Assembly: GCA_936440205.1 (NCBI GenBank)
Contig: OW387140.1
Span: forward strand, 27,401,659-27,465,658
DNA: 64,000 nucleotides
Direction: 5' to 3'
From: Lepidonotus clava
Taxonomy: Eukaryota > Annelida > Polychaeta > Phyllodocida > Polynoidae
The notes under the pieces were generated by a model. The model ran no database searches. It was not told the origin of the DNA and was given only the letters and a program-made list of their open reading frames with translations. This document shows positions 46,986 through 58,606 of this stretch, piece by piece. Position 1 is the stretch's first letter. Every line of letters begins with the position of its first letter. Made by a program: the position numbers and the translations under genes.

Positions 46986-47615
46986 GGATTTACCTAAAAC
47001 GGCGAAACCTTGTTTATGTGGCCGTCCAGTTGTACGTGCTTGATTTCGAAAGCCAAGTTTACCCTTTACCTGGCTTATATTTCTCCTCTTTCATACACAC
47101 AGAGCCTTTAATGGCTATTTCGTGATAGTATGGGCATACGAATCTTATAGAGTCAGCTGACGACAATTTCAGGTTGTACGAACCAATGCCCAGGGCTTCA
47201 TTAATTTATTTTCCCATTCTTTCGATACATAATGCGTTTAAACTCACAAATACAAGTAGATTATGGCAGAGCCTATAGCAATTACATATACGCAGGCCTT
47301 TGGCATATTCCTTTTTTGACATGCCATTCTCCTTTCATCAATGTTCAGGCAGGGTTGTTAAAGGATTGTAAAATTCGGAGCAGGACAAACTAGGTAAAGA
47401 TAAAGAGAGGCCAATACCCACTGTTGGAACGATCAAAGAGCTGTTTGAAAATAACAGGACTACCCATAATGCCCCATGTAAGGCCTCTGGAGCCCGGTGT
47501 CAAAGGAAAGGGCTTCTGTGAACAGGTTATCTATAATTAAAGAGGAGTCCTATACCCTAGTTCGGTGAGTCATTCACAATGAACCCTACTAAGAGGGTAC
47601 AAATAATGTACACTA
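46986..47615. other. A+T-rich tract
   Basis: No gene or repeat recognised. Confidence 0.3.
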
Positions 47616-47660
47616 CAGGGGCGGATACAGGATTTCGAAAAGGGGGGTAAAACTGTGTAC
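47616..47660 (+). mobile_element. DNA-transposon terminus of CAGGGGCGGAT type
   Basis: CAGGGGCGGATACAGGATTT followed by an A-run and a G-run is a hallmark left end of several non-autonomous animal DNA transposons. I could not find the matching right end, so only the terminus is called. The minus frame ending in it is not a gene. Confidence 0.45.
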
Positions 47661-48840
47661 ATTCACAGGCATGCGTGAAACGTTATTTTTCCTCGTCCAA
47701 AATTTGACCAATCTTGACCGACATTTACAATTGTGGGGAGTATTTGCTGATATATTGGGGTAAAAATAAAAAAGTACATTATGGCTAAATGTCAGAAAGT
47801 GTATCTCCCTTAACAAGCATTCAACAGATAACATTTTGTCATACATTTATGGACTTAGACCCATATCTGTTTTAGGAGATGAAAAGGTAACTTTGAGTAC
47901 TTTTACCTTATTTATATAGGTATGTACTACAGGTATGTCAAAATTAATAATAAAGTAAATAAAAGAAAATGGAATTAGGGAAATGAATCTGTCTGAATTG
48001 AATGAACCTTTCACGTTTCAGCTGATCCTATTGTCGGGGTGTAGATGATGGCTCCCTGTGTCTCATGTCGATTTTAAGAAACGCCTATGTCCACTCTCGT
48101 TGTTGCGAACAATTGGCTATTTTAAGGGCATATACCGATCACACTCTCTCGACATCATATTCTATTGACACGTTTACAACCAAATCAACGTTAGAGGCGA
48201 CTGTTAACTCATAATGTCTATAATTGCCAAGTAAATGCTTTTCATTTCCTCATGGAAGTTTAATTCAAATGTTCTTAAGAACCTAAGTAGGGTTGGTGAC
48301 CACTTACATTATTAACCTCTGAGGAGCTGGATGGCGTAATATTGTCAGAAAAAGTATCTGAATTAGAGAGGAGGATAGCATCCTCTGTTGGTGGGCGATA
48401 ATAAGGTATGTGTAAGAGGCCCGGCAGCTGGCCGGACGGAGTGTGAATAATGTACGTCTGTTGATGTTCCTGCTGTTAAGGTGTAAAGGTGTATGAAATA
48501 GCGAGTGTGAACCTTTGAAATTCTTTTCTAGATATGTTGTACTAGTACTGATTTAGTTTCCGAGCTAACTGTGATTATGATTACAATCGTAATGTCATCA
48601 GATCATATATCCATGACTCTTTTAAGCACATAATTACATTATTTACGATATATACATTTATATTTGGTATTCATAACGCTAAGGCAAGATGAAATCTCCA
48701 CCTTTTGAGTCTATGACTCAAAGGCCAATCAACTGCAATTCATATATGTTTAACAAGTCATAGTAAATTGTGATGTAACTAACTTTACTTTGTGTACTTT
48801 ATTATACTTACGTTTGTACCTATACGGAAGATCATTCTTA
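47661..48840. other. A+T-rich tract
   Basis: May include the body of the transposon whose terminus is at 47616. No gene recognised. Confidence 0.3.
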
Positions 48841-48865
48841 TGAGTGAGCATGGTTATTAAAAAAA

Positions 48866-48866
<1 letters not shown>

Positions 48867-48908
<42 letters not shown>
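48867..48908. repeat. (TA)n microsatellite, about 21 units
   Basis: Uninterrupted TA dinucleotides. The YIYIYI peptide on the minus strand is its by-product. Confidence 0.95.
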
Positions 48909-48911
<3 letters not shown>

Positions 48912-49139
48912 AGAGAAGGTAAGTGGATGCAATAAAAAAAATTACTTTGGAAGGAATATTCTTAGTCTATCATTTTAATTCCAAATGCACTAAATAATGC
49001 TTGGAACTTATCTTCAATCATTATTAGGCTACGTCTGACGGATTTGTCAGTCAAAAAGAATTTGAAAACGCTTTTCGTGCTTTATGCCGGTAAAACTAAA
49101 TGTTGGAAAATAGCACGTGTACATTGCTACATTCTGCGT

Positions 49140-49320
49140 GGAACCACAGCATCAGGTTTACCTTCTGCCTGTCCCAGGAGCCCCACCCTGGGCCGGCAGT
49201 CCTAATGGGCCGTTATTGTGTGAGCTGACTCTATGAATACAAGAGCAGATCGGGTCACTTATGACCACGAGAGGTGTACCTGGGATAGGCAGATGTCACT
49301 TGTCCTCGGGCAGGCTTTAT
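49140..49320. promoter_or_regulatory. GC-richer patch upstream of a TATA-like element
   Basis: CCCACCCTGGGCCGGCAG, GAGGTGTACCTGGG and CAGATGTCACTTG (E-box and NK-like) precede the TATA-like element at 49331. Could be its proximal promoter. Confidence 0.25.
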
Positions 49321-49324
49321 ATTT

Positions 49325-49406
49325 GGAAGGCTATAAATAGCCTTCATATATTAATACTTTGAAGCCACTGTGTTGGTTCCAAGGTTAAGTGTCAACAGAG
49401 GTGAGT
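49325..49406 (+). promoter_or_regulatory. Candidate core promoter: MEF2/TATA element and downstream splice donor
   Basis: CTATAAATAG (49331-49340) is a perfect MEF2 consensus and also a TATA box, set in the near-palindrome GAAGGCTATAAATAGCCTTC. A start site would be expected near 49360. CAGAG|GTGAGT at 49396-49406 is a near-consensus splice donor about 40 bases further on. Together they resemble the promoter and short first exon of a muscle-type gene. No downstream exon was recognised, so the call is tentative. Confidence 0.35.
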
Positions 49407-51005
49407 CTGTGAATATTTTATGTACTTGTAAGAGGATAAACAGGATGTGGGACAGAAACACTATTTGTGGAAATCAACTATGCTCAACTGCACACACAAG
49501 TCTGTTTTAGATCTTGCTTTTACCTGTGGTGTGAGTTCATTTTTGTATCAAGGCAATTAGACGATATTATAATTCATCCAAGTGTGGACAAAATGTTGTT
49601 TTGATATTCATTCCTTGATGAACTATTCTGTTTTTATTGTATATGTTAAGTGAGGGCGTATCCAGCATTAACACATGAAACTGGTCCAAATAAAGTAATA
49701 TCCTTCAATATATGGTCGATTCCAATCTTAGAGGATCATCGCTGTTACTTCTATCAGGTTATGTTCATTATTATTACTTTTCGAAAATTGTATTTCCACC
49801 CGATAATATGTATAAAGTTGTTATGTTCAATTACTATGTAGTCAAATTTAGAAAAACAAAGGAAAAGAAACGTTAGCAGGAAAAAATAAGAAACAAAGAA
49901 ATGATTGAAAGGAATTAGTAGTTCTAAAGAAGCAGAAAGAAGGTCCCAGACAGCTAACTAAAAGCAGGATAGAAGAAAACCATCAATATGCATTATTTAT
50001 ATCCATAGTCCACTTGTCAAAAGCGTTTACAGCAAAGCTTTTAAGATAGCCTTGAAAGGGGCCATTTGATAGAGATTACTAATGGTGGTGATGACATGGA
50101 CCCAAGTTTCTCATGATGATATAATGAAGATGAAAAGGCTGTCTCCCTCATGCTGCCAATGGCGTTGATACATCGGATTAATCGGCTTCATTTCCATCAA
50201 CGCCACTTTATAAGGGGCATGAAGTAAGCTGCGGTAATGTTTGCAACTATTCCCTTCACTCCTGCACACCGGTTATAAACCACCGTATTCTTCTTTCATT
50301 CTAGTTTCTCTCTGTGTATAGAAGCTAGTAGCAATGATTGCCATGCTGACAGCATGAGCAGGGTTAAGAAAGCAAACAGATTGATTCAAAAAATAAAGCA
50401 AAGCCAGGAAATGTTCAGAAATACTTCCTAGAGTGTCTAGCTGTTTACTAGGTAGGCTATCAATCTGGCTTCTTCAAATTAAGGGGGAAAATATTAACAG
50501 TACATTATATATATAATCAAATTGATATAAAATCACTTTCATAATTTCGTACTTTGATTCGAGCTCTACACTTGGCGCCACAAAGACACATCTAATATTG
50601 TGTCGAGACAATGATAGATGACCACCTGGCAAGCCACTGTCATCAGAGCAAAGTGTGCAAACAATGCCGAGTCAAATGTGCAAATTAGAGAAACTTAATG
50701 TGTACATTTAAATTTTATTGGACCTGGGTTATGAGTCGATATCACTGTGAACAAAATGGATCGTTATGAATAAATGCTTTGGTGCTTCAGAGTGTGTTAT
50801 CTTTTTATTTGGCGTTATTATAAAGTATTTAACTTAGAAATGTCTTGGCGATATCAAATAAGAAGTAAATTCCTTTCCTAGTTTCCTTTACAAACGTGCA
50901 ACCCTACAAGGATTTAAACAAGCCTAAAGATCCTCTTTAGGCATGAAAACATTGAGGCCCTCCTAGGATTTGAATTTGCAAATTTGTATTAAACATGAAT
51001 CATGT
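49407..51005. other. A+T-rich tract
   Basis: A patch at 50140-50290 is somewhat richer in GC (TAATCGGCTTC, GGCGTTGATACATCGGATTAATC). No gene recognised. Confidence 0.3.
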
Positions 51006-51319
51006 GTAATAATTGTATAATTATTGTAGTAAGTGACTCAAGATACTAAAATAATGTAGATACTCGAAAAGTAACTAGAAAGTGAAATATTCTGAAAGTA
51101 AGAAAATAGTTGAGGTGTAACACAAAACACTAGGTTCATGGGGAAAATATGATATATATGGGGATAAGTCACACGATGTGTTTTAGTCACTCAGCATTCA
51201 CTTAAAGCCATTTATAAAAGGCGGACTGTTTGCCCAAAATAAACCAGTGTCCTTCAAGGCGCTTAACTGTGAACATCTGATCCATTGTTGTTTTATGCTT
51301 GAGAAGTAGACCATTATGG
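51006..51319 (+). mobile_element. Dispersed repeat family C, copy 2 (about 314 bp)
   Basis: Same orientation and same outer blocks as 17664-18142: AAGTGACTCAAGATACT, GTAACACAAAAC, CCAGTGTCCTTCAA and GAAGTAGACCATTATG. The middle, about 70 bases, differs from copy 1, which has about 225 bases there. No inverted ends or coding capacity are apparent, so the class is unknown. Confidence 0.6.
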
Positions 51320-52129
51320 TGAGTACCTGCCAACCAGAGGGTGGCTCAGACTGAATGTGAGCCCTGGGAAGGTGCCTCGAGGACAGCCATAAGACAACCC
51401 GGGCCTCTTATCTAACCAGGGCTATGTAGCAGTAAATATAAATACTGACACTAGAATAGAATATTCCCCCCTCCAGTTCTCTAGTGGATCCCCTTGAGCA
51501 GACTCACTGACCCCAATACCTAAATAAACCTCGGAACCTGAATAAGCTCGAGTCCCCCGAAAACATTCTAATTTTGATACCATTACCATATGAACACATG
51601 CAAATATAGTGCTTGGAGTATTATTATAGTTACCGGTGTAAGCTAAGCTAGGTAAATATTTACCATGTCTTTCTCTTACTAAAATTTGGACATTTTATGA
51701 CAGTCTGTGAAGCCACTTTGAAAATTATATTTTTTTGAAACTTAGTTTCATTGAGTTCATTCGAGTAAATGCTGTAGTAGATGTTAAAGCATCTGCACCA
51801 TCAAATATGATAGAAAAAGAAAGATATTAATAGACATAATTGTGGATCCTATACCATGAGATTCGTGGCTGTACGAGGCAAATCCTGTTTGTTGTAAAGT
51901 CCTTACGACCTACTAATGTCATTCTCTCAACTTTAATGACTAGGCGATCACTCAAACAATTCTGCATTTTCTATTGGGCATGTCCATTGCTCATACTGTA
52001 TACATGCTCTGCTTCTCCGCCAACCCAAACCCCATATATAATCCCCGTCGGAACAACGCATCCATTTTGTCTGTTTGAGGAGGAGATCCCAAATCAAAGC
52101 CTATCTGACCGCTATTAATCCGACATGTA
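51320..52129. other. Mixed tract
   Basis: A GC-richer patch at 51330-51420 and an A+T-rich remainder. A 92-codon frame at 51840-52118 is unrecognised. Confidence 0.3.
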
Positions 52130-52410
52130 AGCCTGACCCTCTACATCCCCCCAACACGCCCATAACGTCACAAAGTGCGTCCTGTGCCCGGCCCGATTGG
52201 CCATCCCCTGTGCCACCCACTATTGTACACATCAGACGGAATAGAATGATCGTCCTATTCGTTGGCCGCCCAAATAGGTGGACGTAATGCGATAGAGCCA
52301 TATTTTATTTTCCGCTGAGCTGAGTCTTTGTTGCCGCTGAGAGATGGCGACCAGAGGGCGAGCAGCTCCTGATACTGATAGGGCGGGGGGCGGGGCGGGG
52401 GCGAGTGTAC
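52130..52410. promoter_or_regulatory. GC-rich island with CCAAT, CTCF-like and G-quadruplex-type sequence
   Basis: CCGATTGGCC (about 52192, inverted CCAAT), ACTATTGTAC (Sox-like), CGTTGGCCGCCC, GGCGACCAGAGGGCGAGC (52346-52363, a strong plus-strand CTCF-like match) and GGGCGGGGGGCGGGGCGGGG (52380-52402), which contains GC boxes and could form a quadruplex. Promoter or insulator candidate. Confidence 0.4.
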
Positions 52411-52779
52411 GGTAACTAAAGGTGTTCTGATAGCATTAAATCCGTCCTATGTATACTTGATATGGGATAATTCCTTGTATAAACAAGCACTATAAGGTTG
52501 GAGTAAGTTATTAGCCAGCAATATTATTTATACGTATTCCCTCAAAATATTAAGGAAAAGGGATAAGGTTATATTATGGATAACATAAGTTTTACCGAAT
52601 GAGATGTATTATGAATTACATTTGGAATCACTGAGTGATTATATCTATCATATACGATCAATTGTAGAGGACATATATTCATCTCAAGATAGTCCACTGT
52701 CGATATTCTATAAACATAGACCTATTGCAAAGAAAGAAAAAAAAATCACAAAGAAGGTATATGGAGATCTGACCGATAA

Positions 52780-53010
52780 GGTGATTCCGTGGGTTGACGA
52801 TTGGCGCCTCATGAGGTGTGGATGCACGTGCGGCTCGTTTCATGCATGGGGGAGTGGCAAGTGAGGCGGGCTGACATGATTGGCGCCCCCGCCCGACCCC
52901 CGTCCTCTGTGTGCTCACCCCCGACGCCCTGCACCATGGTGGGGTGTGAGGGGGGGGGGGGGGAGATTGTGACCCCATCCTAAACACGACAGTCGATAGA
53001 AATCTCCGAA
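52780..53010. promoter_or_regulatory. GC-rich island with a 14-base G run
   Basis: GATTGGCGCC occurs near both ends (about 52798-52807 and 52878-52888), GCACGTGC at about 52825, and G14 at 52950-52963. The 112-codon minus frame runs through the G run (PPPPP) and is a by-product. Confidence 0.3.
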
Positions 53011-53329
53011 TGCGCAATTAAAATATTGTGCTTTGAAATAAAAGGGAAAACTTATAAAGAAAAATGATTTCACTTGACTTAACATACAAAATATACTGTC
53101 ATATGTTTGCTCGTAGCCGACAACACACATGGTAGATGGGTGTTTTGGAATCAAGCTCAAGAGGATTACGTTTAAATGATCCGGTGAGTAATGTTACATA
53201 AACATTACATAAGTAAAACAGTGGAGAGCGATATGGCCTGATACCTGTGGACAGTGACCTTGTGCCTGTTATTCATTACTTAAAATAATATGGGAAGTCA
53301 CAGAGAGATCACACTCATAAAAACCTCTG

Positions 53330-53560
53330 TACTGTGGGTAAAACCCCAAGAGGGGTTGCACGACCTGCAGCCCTTTTCAGGCCGGGTGATTGGTGACTGC
53401 AGGTGTCCAGCTTTATTGAGGAAGCCATCCAGGAAGCCATTGGACCAGATGGCCGTCTGGGAAGCCCCGGACGACTCACGCCCACAGGAAGCTACCTAGG
53501 AAACGGTAAAGACGCCACTTTGCCACTGAATGAATGGCGAATCTCTTGAGATCGGCCGAA
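53330..53560. promoter_or_regulatory. GC-richer island
   Basis: GGTGATTGGTGACTG (CCAAT-like, inverted) and a local duplication GAGGAAGCCATCC / CAGGAAGCCATTGG at 53420-53443. A 69-codon frame is unrecognised. Confidence 0.2.
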
Positions 53561-53609
53561 AGCACTTGACCCTAAGCTTTTAAAAGAAATAGAGCATTTT
53601 TTGTTTTAA

Positions 53610-53631
53610 AAGACGCTAGAAATAGCGTCTT
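53610..53631. other. Perfect 9-bp hairpin with GAAA loop
   Basis: AAGACGCTA and TAGCGTCTT flank GAAA. Isolated; no gene nearby. Confidence 0.6.
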
Positions 53632-54899
53632 ATTAAGATATTGTCAAGAAATATTCACTTATATCATGTACGTGTTTTCGATTGGCAATTTCTATTTCAA
53701 ATCTCAGTGTCTATACATATGAAAGTATGTACAAGAAAGTGCATTAACACGAGATTGTCACATATATGGTGGAATGTCTCGCGTGTGCCCACTTGAATTG
53801 TGCATTTGACGTCTCACATATCAAAAAGCACATTCAATTGATTACATTTATACCCTAGAAGCTCCAAATTCCCATTTCAATGTACTACTACCATGTCTCG
53901 AGCACTACAGGATCCATCCATGCGATCTGGTCTCGTATAGGCCTATATGAGAATAAATCTAAAGAATGTTGCGCACATATAGGAAGCCATTCCGTCTCTG
54001 TTATCTTCATAATGTTATGGTTACCCGTTTCAGAATGTGATGTTCTGGCCCTAAGAACCCGTTTTGGAGGGGAAGATAACAAGAACATGCGATTATATCG
54101 AGCAGCATCCGAATAAAATCAACTTGTTTATCACAACTGGTCTTCTTTTATCCAAAGAGACCATTCTTTACAACACATCCTCAATGTATGAGCATCTTGG
54201 GACCCAAAATAGAAAAAAAGAGAGGAAAGAATGAATCTATTTAGATTGGGTCGGTTGCCTGTCCATACCAATAGCATACTAACAAAGAGCTGAGGCCCAG
54301 GGGGACGAAGCCCATCTCATACCATGCGATCACGGCCTCAGAGCAAATACTTCTCCGATCACAAGTGAACCCTTCAGAGCAGCAGTATTTTGGTAGAGAT
54401 AAAGGCGCATAAAATGTGGTCCATACATGCAATGTGTTCTATCTCTAACAAAATTGAAATTATTCTTTATCACATGTAATTAAGGAACACTTGCATATAT
54501 ATACCTCCAATGTAGAGGTAATGCACTGTAGGACCGTACCATTATTCTAAGAATATTTATTTGCCCATGCAGTTGATTCTTTTTGGTGAACTGACCACAA
54601 AGTATATTGCTTATACCTTTTTCAATTTGCTGTATGAAGTGGGTACAAAATGGTTTGTTTCTACTCGCTCACTTAGTGTGAAACGAACTTGCAATTGAGC
54701 CATTCCTGGCCACTTCGTTTCCCTACTGCTGGAATAGCAGAAGATATGGGAGCAGTCCTATACCACTGAGATGATGCAGATAGATTAGATACCTCCCTTC
54801 TGAAGGCACAGGCTGTAGAGAGTCTCTGTGTCTATACCCTTTGTATGTATATTGTACTTTTCGCATGAGCCCCAGACATAGAAGGGACTGCCGAGGAGT
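53632..54899. other. A+T-rich tract
   Basis: Overlapping frames at 53880-54116 on both strands are unrecognised. Otherwise nothing seen. Confidence 0.35.
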
Positions 54900-55200
54900 G
54901 TCAAATGGGAGGCGCCATACATTACGATTACCGGCGGACAACACAGATATGTTCTGTTGATATTAGATGGGGATGGATGGTGTCCGTGCCACCCGCGGGT
55001 CAAGTCGGGCCGTTAAGTGCATGCTTCGGGGAACTAACGCCAAGTGGTCGTTGTGCTGACGTTGTATCCCTCCAATTGGGGGGATCGCGCCCTCAGATGA
55101 GATTGAGGAGCGTTCTGTCCACTTCTGTGCCCCAACCTTTTTTCTCTTTATATAATGCGCCAAGTGTAAATCATCGGATTTTTGGCGATTGGACAAATGA
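54900..55200. promoter_or_regulatory. GC-rich island with the longest non-retroelement open frame
   Basis: A 148-codon plus frame (54905-55351) begins in this island. Its sequence is not recognisable, and its second half runs into A+T-rich DNA without a change in style, so it is probably chance. Two GCCAAGTG sites (about 55039 and 55158, NK2-like), CCACCCGCGGGTCAAG and TTTATATAATGCG fit a regulatory element. Confidence 0.3.
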
Positions 55201-55739
55201 AAATTCGGAAAGAATCAAGAAATCCAAAAGTTATTGTGGATATTGTATGTATATTTTGTTCCTTTTGCACCATTTATCCGGTCTTAAAGGTAGATTGATG
55301 GTTTTGCTTATAGACAACGTTGTGCGGGATATAACGATCATTTCACAGTGACTGTTGATTACTGGAAATAAGGGCACAGTCAATTAATCCTTAGTCATAT
55401 CATAACAAGGTAATATAGTACAACACAAAAAACGCTGTTAATCTTGAAGACAAAAAGATAAATTCAATAGCATACTTTTTGACGTTTTGATAGATATTTA
55501 GAATGTCATATGCACCAATAACAAGTGTGGATATAATTTAAGATAATTTGGACTAAAGCTGATTGCTTACAAGGGGCACAGTGTGCGCCAACCATTCCTC
55601 CTGCCAGTAGTATTGCAACTATAATTTTTGCTATCAACTTGAAATTTATTAGTTCTGAAAACCTACATGTACACTTATCACTTGATTTAATTTGCGCCTC
55701 TGACTCTCAGCACCGTATAACAGTCCACCCCCGACCGCC

Positions 55740-55990
55740 ATGTCCCCTGGGTAAGCAGTAGCTGATAGTACAATGGCTTCAATCGGGGCTTCCTACACAG
55801 GGCAAATGAAGCACCCGGAGTGGCCGCATTGTTTGCCCCCCGACCTGGGGTGGTCATTGCCGCCATTGTTCTGCCCCCCTCCCGCCCGATCTCCGACCCC
55901 CACCACCAGGGGATATTCAGGTCACCGCCAGGGGGACATAAGTGTCCCTAGACCACGTGACCTTGTTAAAGGCTGGCTTGGCAGAGGAGG
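55740..55990. promoter_or_regulatory. GC-rich island with Sox, CTCF-like and E-box sites
   Basis: CCATTGTTC (55863-55871) is a consensus Sox site, with GCATTGTTTGCC about 40 bases before it. ACCGCCAGGGGGACATAAG (55924-55942) is CTCF-like on the plus strand and CCACCACCAGGGGATATT lies just upstream. ACCACGTGACC (about 55952) is a USF-type E-box. Strong enhancer or insulator candidate on motif density. A 132-codon plus frame over it is Pro-rich and unrecognised. Confidence 0.4.
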
Positions 55991-57570
55991 GTCTAGAGAC
56001 TGGAGAAAGGATTCATGTGTGGTGCAGTGGGTCCGGACCTCATATGTTTTTTTTTACGGGAAAATGGAATCGAAATTATTCAGAAATTTGAAAGAAGGTA
56101 TTAGAAATGTTGAAATCTATTATTTTATAATTCCCGCTACACTTCTTAAGAAAAAGGATCGAACGGCCTAAACGCATTAATTAACATAATTCTTTTTATA
56201 CTGCCAACCCTTTAATTGTTAGCCAAAGCGAGAAAATATGTATTGTTGGGAACTATCATTCAGATATTAGCATTGTAGTTGGGAAGAAACTTCCATTATC
56301 TACAAGTGAGTCCCTATCTGTTGCAGAAGAAAATATGGTTTGTGTTTCAGAGTGCTCCCTTGTATATTAATATCTATCTCCTATGAATGGGTCTAAACTG
56401 GTCTTATGATTATTTATGTGGACAATATAAGCTTGAAACGACCTACTTGTATGCATTGTTATCTTTGTAACTGTGACCTACCATCTGTTGTTGATTCATG
56501 TTTTGAGTTTATGATTGATGTTACCGTTTGTGCTATTTCTAGCAAACGTTCACATATATCAGCCATTCTGCACGATGCTAAACATAGTAACAATCTAAAA
56601 ATAGTGATTTAACAAGCAGGTGGTGATGGCTGGTGCAGGAGCTGCCATCTTATAGGAGGAACAGGATAGCACCGTGTGGGAGTTTAACTACCAGTGCTCA
56701 AATAATTTCTTGCTATGATTAAAAAAGAAATCAACCTTCAACGCACCCACTTACTTTTTCTAATTCATGTGTGACGTCTTGAGACAAAAAAAGAGAGATC
56801 TTTAAACAGTTAAAAGCCTCCATACCTCCGATTAAACATGGGTAGGCGAGTGATTAACAATTAAATGACCGCCTTGCTCACTGTACAAGTGTAGGCGGAA
56901 TAAACTGGTTTCAAAGATAATGGCAAAATAAATGGAAAATATAAAACATCTTCATTGGCAATTTCTATTTCTCACTTTAATATGAAAAGGTAAAACGCCC
57001 ATTATTGCTTCATTCCTAAAATTGCAAATTTCGAGCTCTGAAGAGAATCACAAGGACTTTAGATTAGCCTATTTCACTTCCGCCTTTCTTTATTTCCCCC
57101 CACCTTTCCTCTCCCTCTGGGTGCACAGAATATCTGAAGTTGAGGAGTGCTATTTGTACTAGAATGCCTATATCTGTATATGACTATTGAGGATCTTGAT
57201 CCAACCAAGCGAAGATCCTGGAACTACATTATTTATATGCATATGTGAGTGCAGCCTTATTTAAAAGGTATCTTGGGACACACAATATTTATCTAAACTG
57301 GGTGTTCACACTTATCCTTTTAGCCAAGCTTTACCATAGAATTTCACAGATTGTTTGAGAATTGAGTGCACAAACTTGCGCTTTTCTGTCATGGTAGCTA
57401 CGCCAATGCAAGTGTCCTCTATCTAGTATTTTCGGAACAGAAATGAAACAAGAGGGTTAAATCCGGCTGGTGTAGCCTATACTATAGCAGAAGTATACCG
57501 AGCATAGGCCTACCTCACCAGAGACTCTGGGTACACCAAGCCATTGGCCAGACCAGCTCAGACCAACTGC
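55991..57570. other. A+T-rich tract
   Basis: No gene or repeat recognised. One TAGGCCTA lies near the right end of this tract (about 57505). Confidence 0.35.
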
Positions 57571-57740
57571 ATCACGTCAAACGGCTATTATGGCATCTCG
57601 ACCATAAAGCTGTCAAAATATTTGACCCTGTTTCCGCACTTCATCACGAGGCTGCCGCCGGTAAAAACAGCAGCAGTGGCCGCCAGACATGGGCGATAAT
57701 TGGGCATGAATCAAGCGGGGTAACTCACAGGGAACCGGCG
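57571..57740. promoter_or_regulatory. GC-richer patch
   Basis: ACCATAAAGCTG (Hox-like), CGAGGCTGCCGCCGG and CAGTGGCCGCCAGACATG (weak CTCF/YY1-like). Tentative. Confidence 0.2.
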
Positions 57741-58495
57741 CATTTATTACTGAATCCCATACACTGGTTATCTTCTCCAAACTCACAGAATGCCACACTC
57801 AGTCTTCTCCTCTAACAGAAGATGTTGAAAGCAACTAAAAAATCTGAATGCCATCTTCCTTATGTGCCCCAGTTCTTTCAAACGGGAATTGGTATAGCAG
57901 TTTCTATAGATTTGCAGCTACCGTCCCTTAAAATTTGTATACATGTGCATTATGCCTCATCCTCACAAATATTCACGGAGATTTCTGCACTATCTAATCA
58001 GGGACAGATCTAATGGGGCATCTGGTCCATTATGAAAATCTCAAGCCAAAGTGATCTTTATGGTTTAGTCCCCATTTCTGGAATATCTACCACATGTCCT
58101 AGCACCATAAACAATGTTCTTTTTATGCAACACTGCCCGCTTTGGAAATATCTTTATTTGTATGCAACAGCAGAGCTCTTTTCTTGGCAGTTCACATATG
58201 GACCTCTTTTAAAAGCACACGATAATACATTGCAGTTAGTTTAAACCTTGCCGTGGATACACCTTTTAATTCCTAAAAGAAAATTAGTATCACAAGCTTT
58301 TGGGGATAAAATAATCTATAGATTATATGTCATAGTCTTGAACAAGTTGTGCGTTTGCCACCAATAATTGTATATCTTTGATTATTTGGGTAATTCTATG
58401 AAATAACAAAGGTCCTCTTTTTGGAACAAGTGTTTGTGATGCAGCATAAAAGTAAGGGTAGTGCAGGGGATCACGAGTATTTGGGTATATGAAAG
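57741..58495. other. A+T-rich tract
   Basis: Short frames only. May include the upstream (U3) part of the LTR-like module at 58502. Confidence 0.3.
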
Positions 58496-58501
58496 ATGGT
58501 A

Positions 58502-58604
58502 CCGGAAGTGACATCACAGAGTGTCATGATGATCAAGTGACCTTTATTGACCAATCAGCAGGAGTTGTAGGATATATAAGCCCAAGTTTCTAGACAAAAT
58601 AAAT
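58502..58604 (+). promoter_or_regulatory. LTR-like promoter module, rightward
   Basis: In order: CCGGAAGT (58502-58509), TGACATCA (58509-58516), CAAGTGACC (58534-58542), CCAAT (58551-58555), TATATAAG (58573-58580), AATAAA (58599-58604). A poly(A) signal 26 bases after a TATA box is characteristic of an LTR U3-R boundary and unusual for a cellular promoter. The same order occurs on the minus strand at 61010-60917. LTR ends were not located, so it may be a fragment of a solo LTR; fossil status and age are unknown. Confidence 0.5.
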
Positions 58605-58606
58605 AG

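Noticed and set aside
48750-48932. Minus frame with a YIYIYI run
   Set aside because: Translation of the (TA)n microsatellite.
54905-55351. 148-codon plus-strand frame, the longest outside gag
   Set aside because: No recognisable domain, it starts in a GC-rich island and runs on through A+T-rich DNA, and overlapping minus frames cover the same bases.
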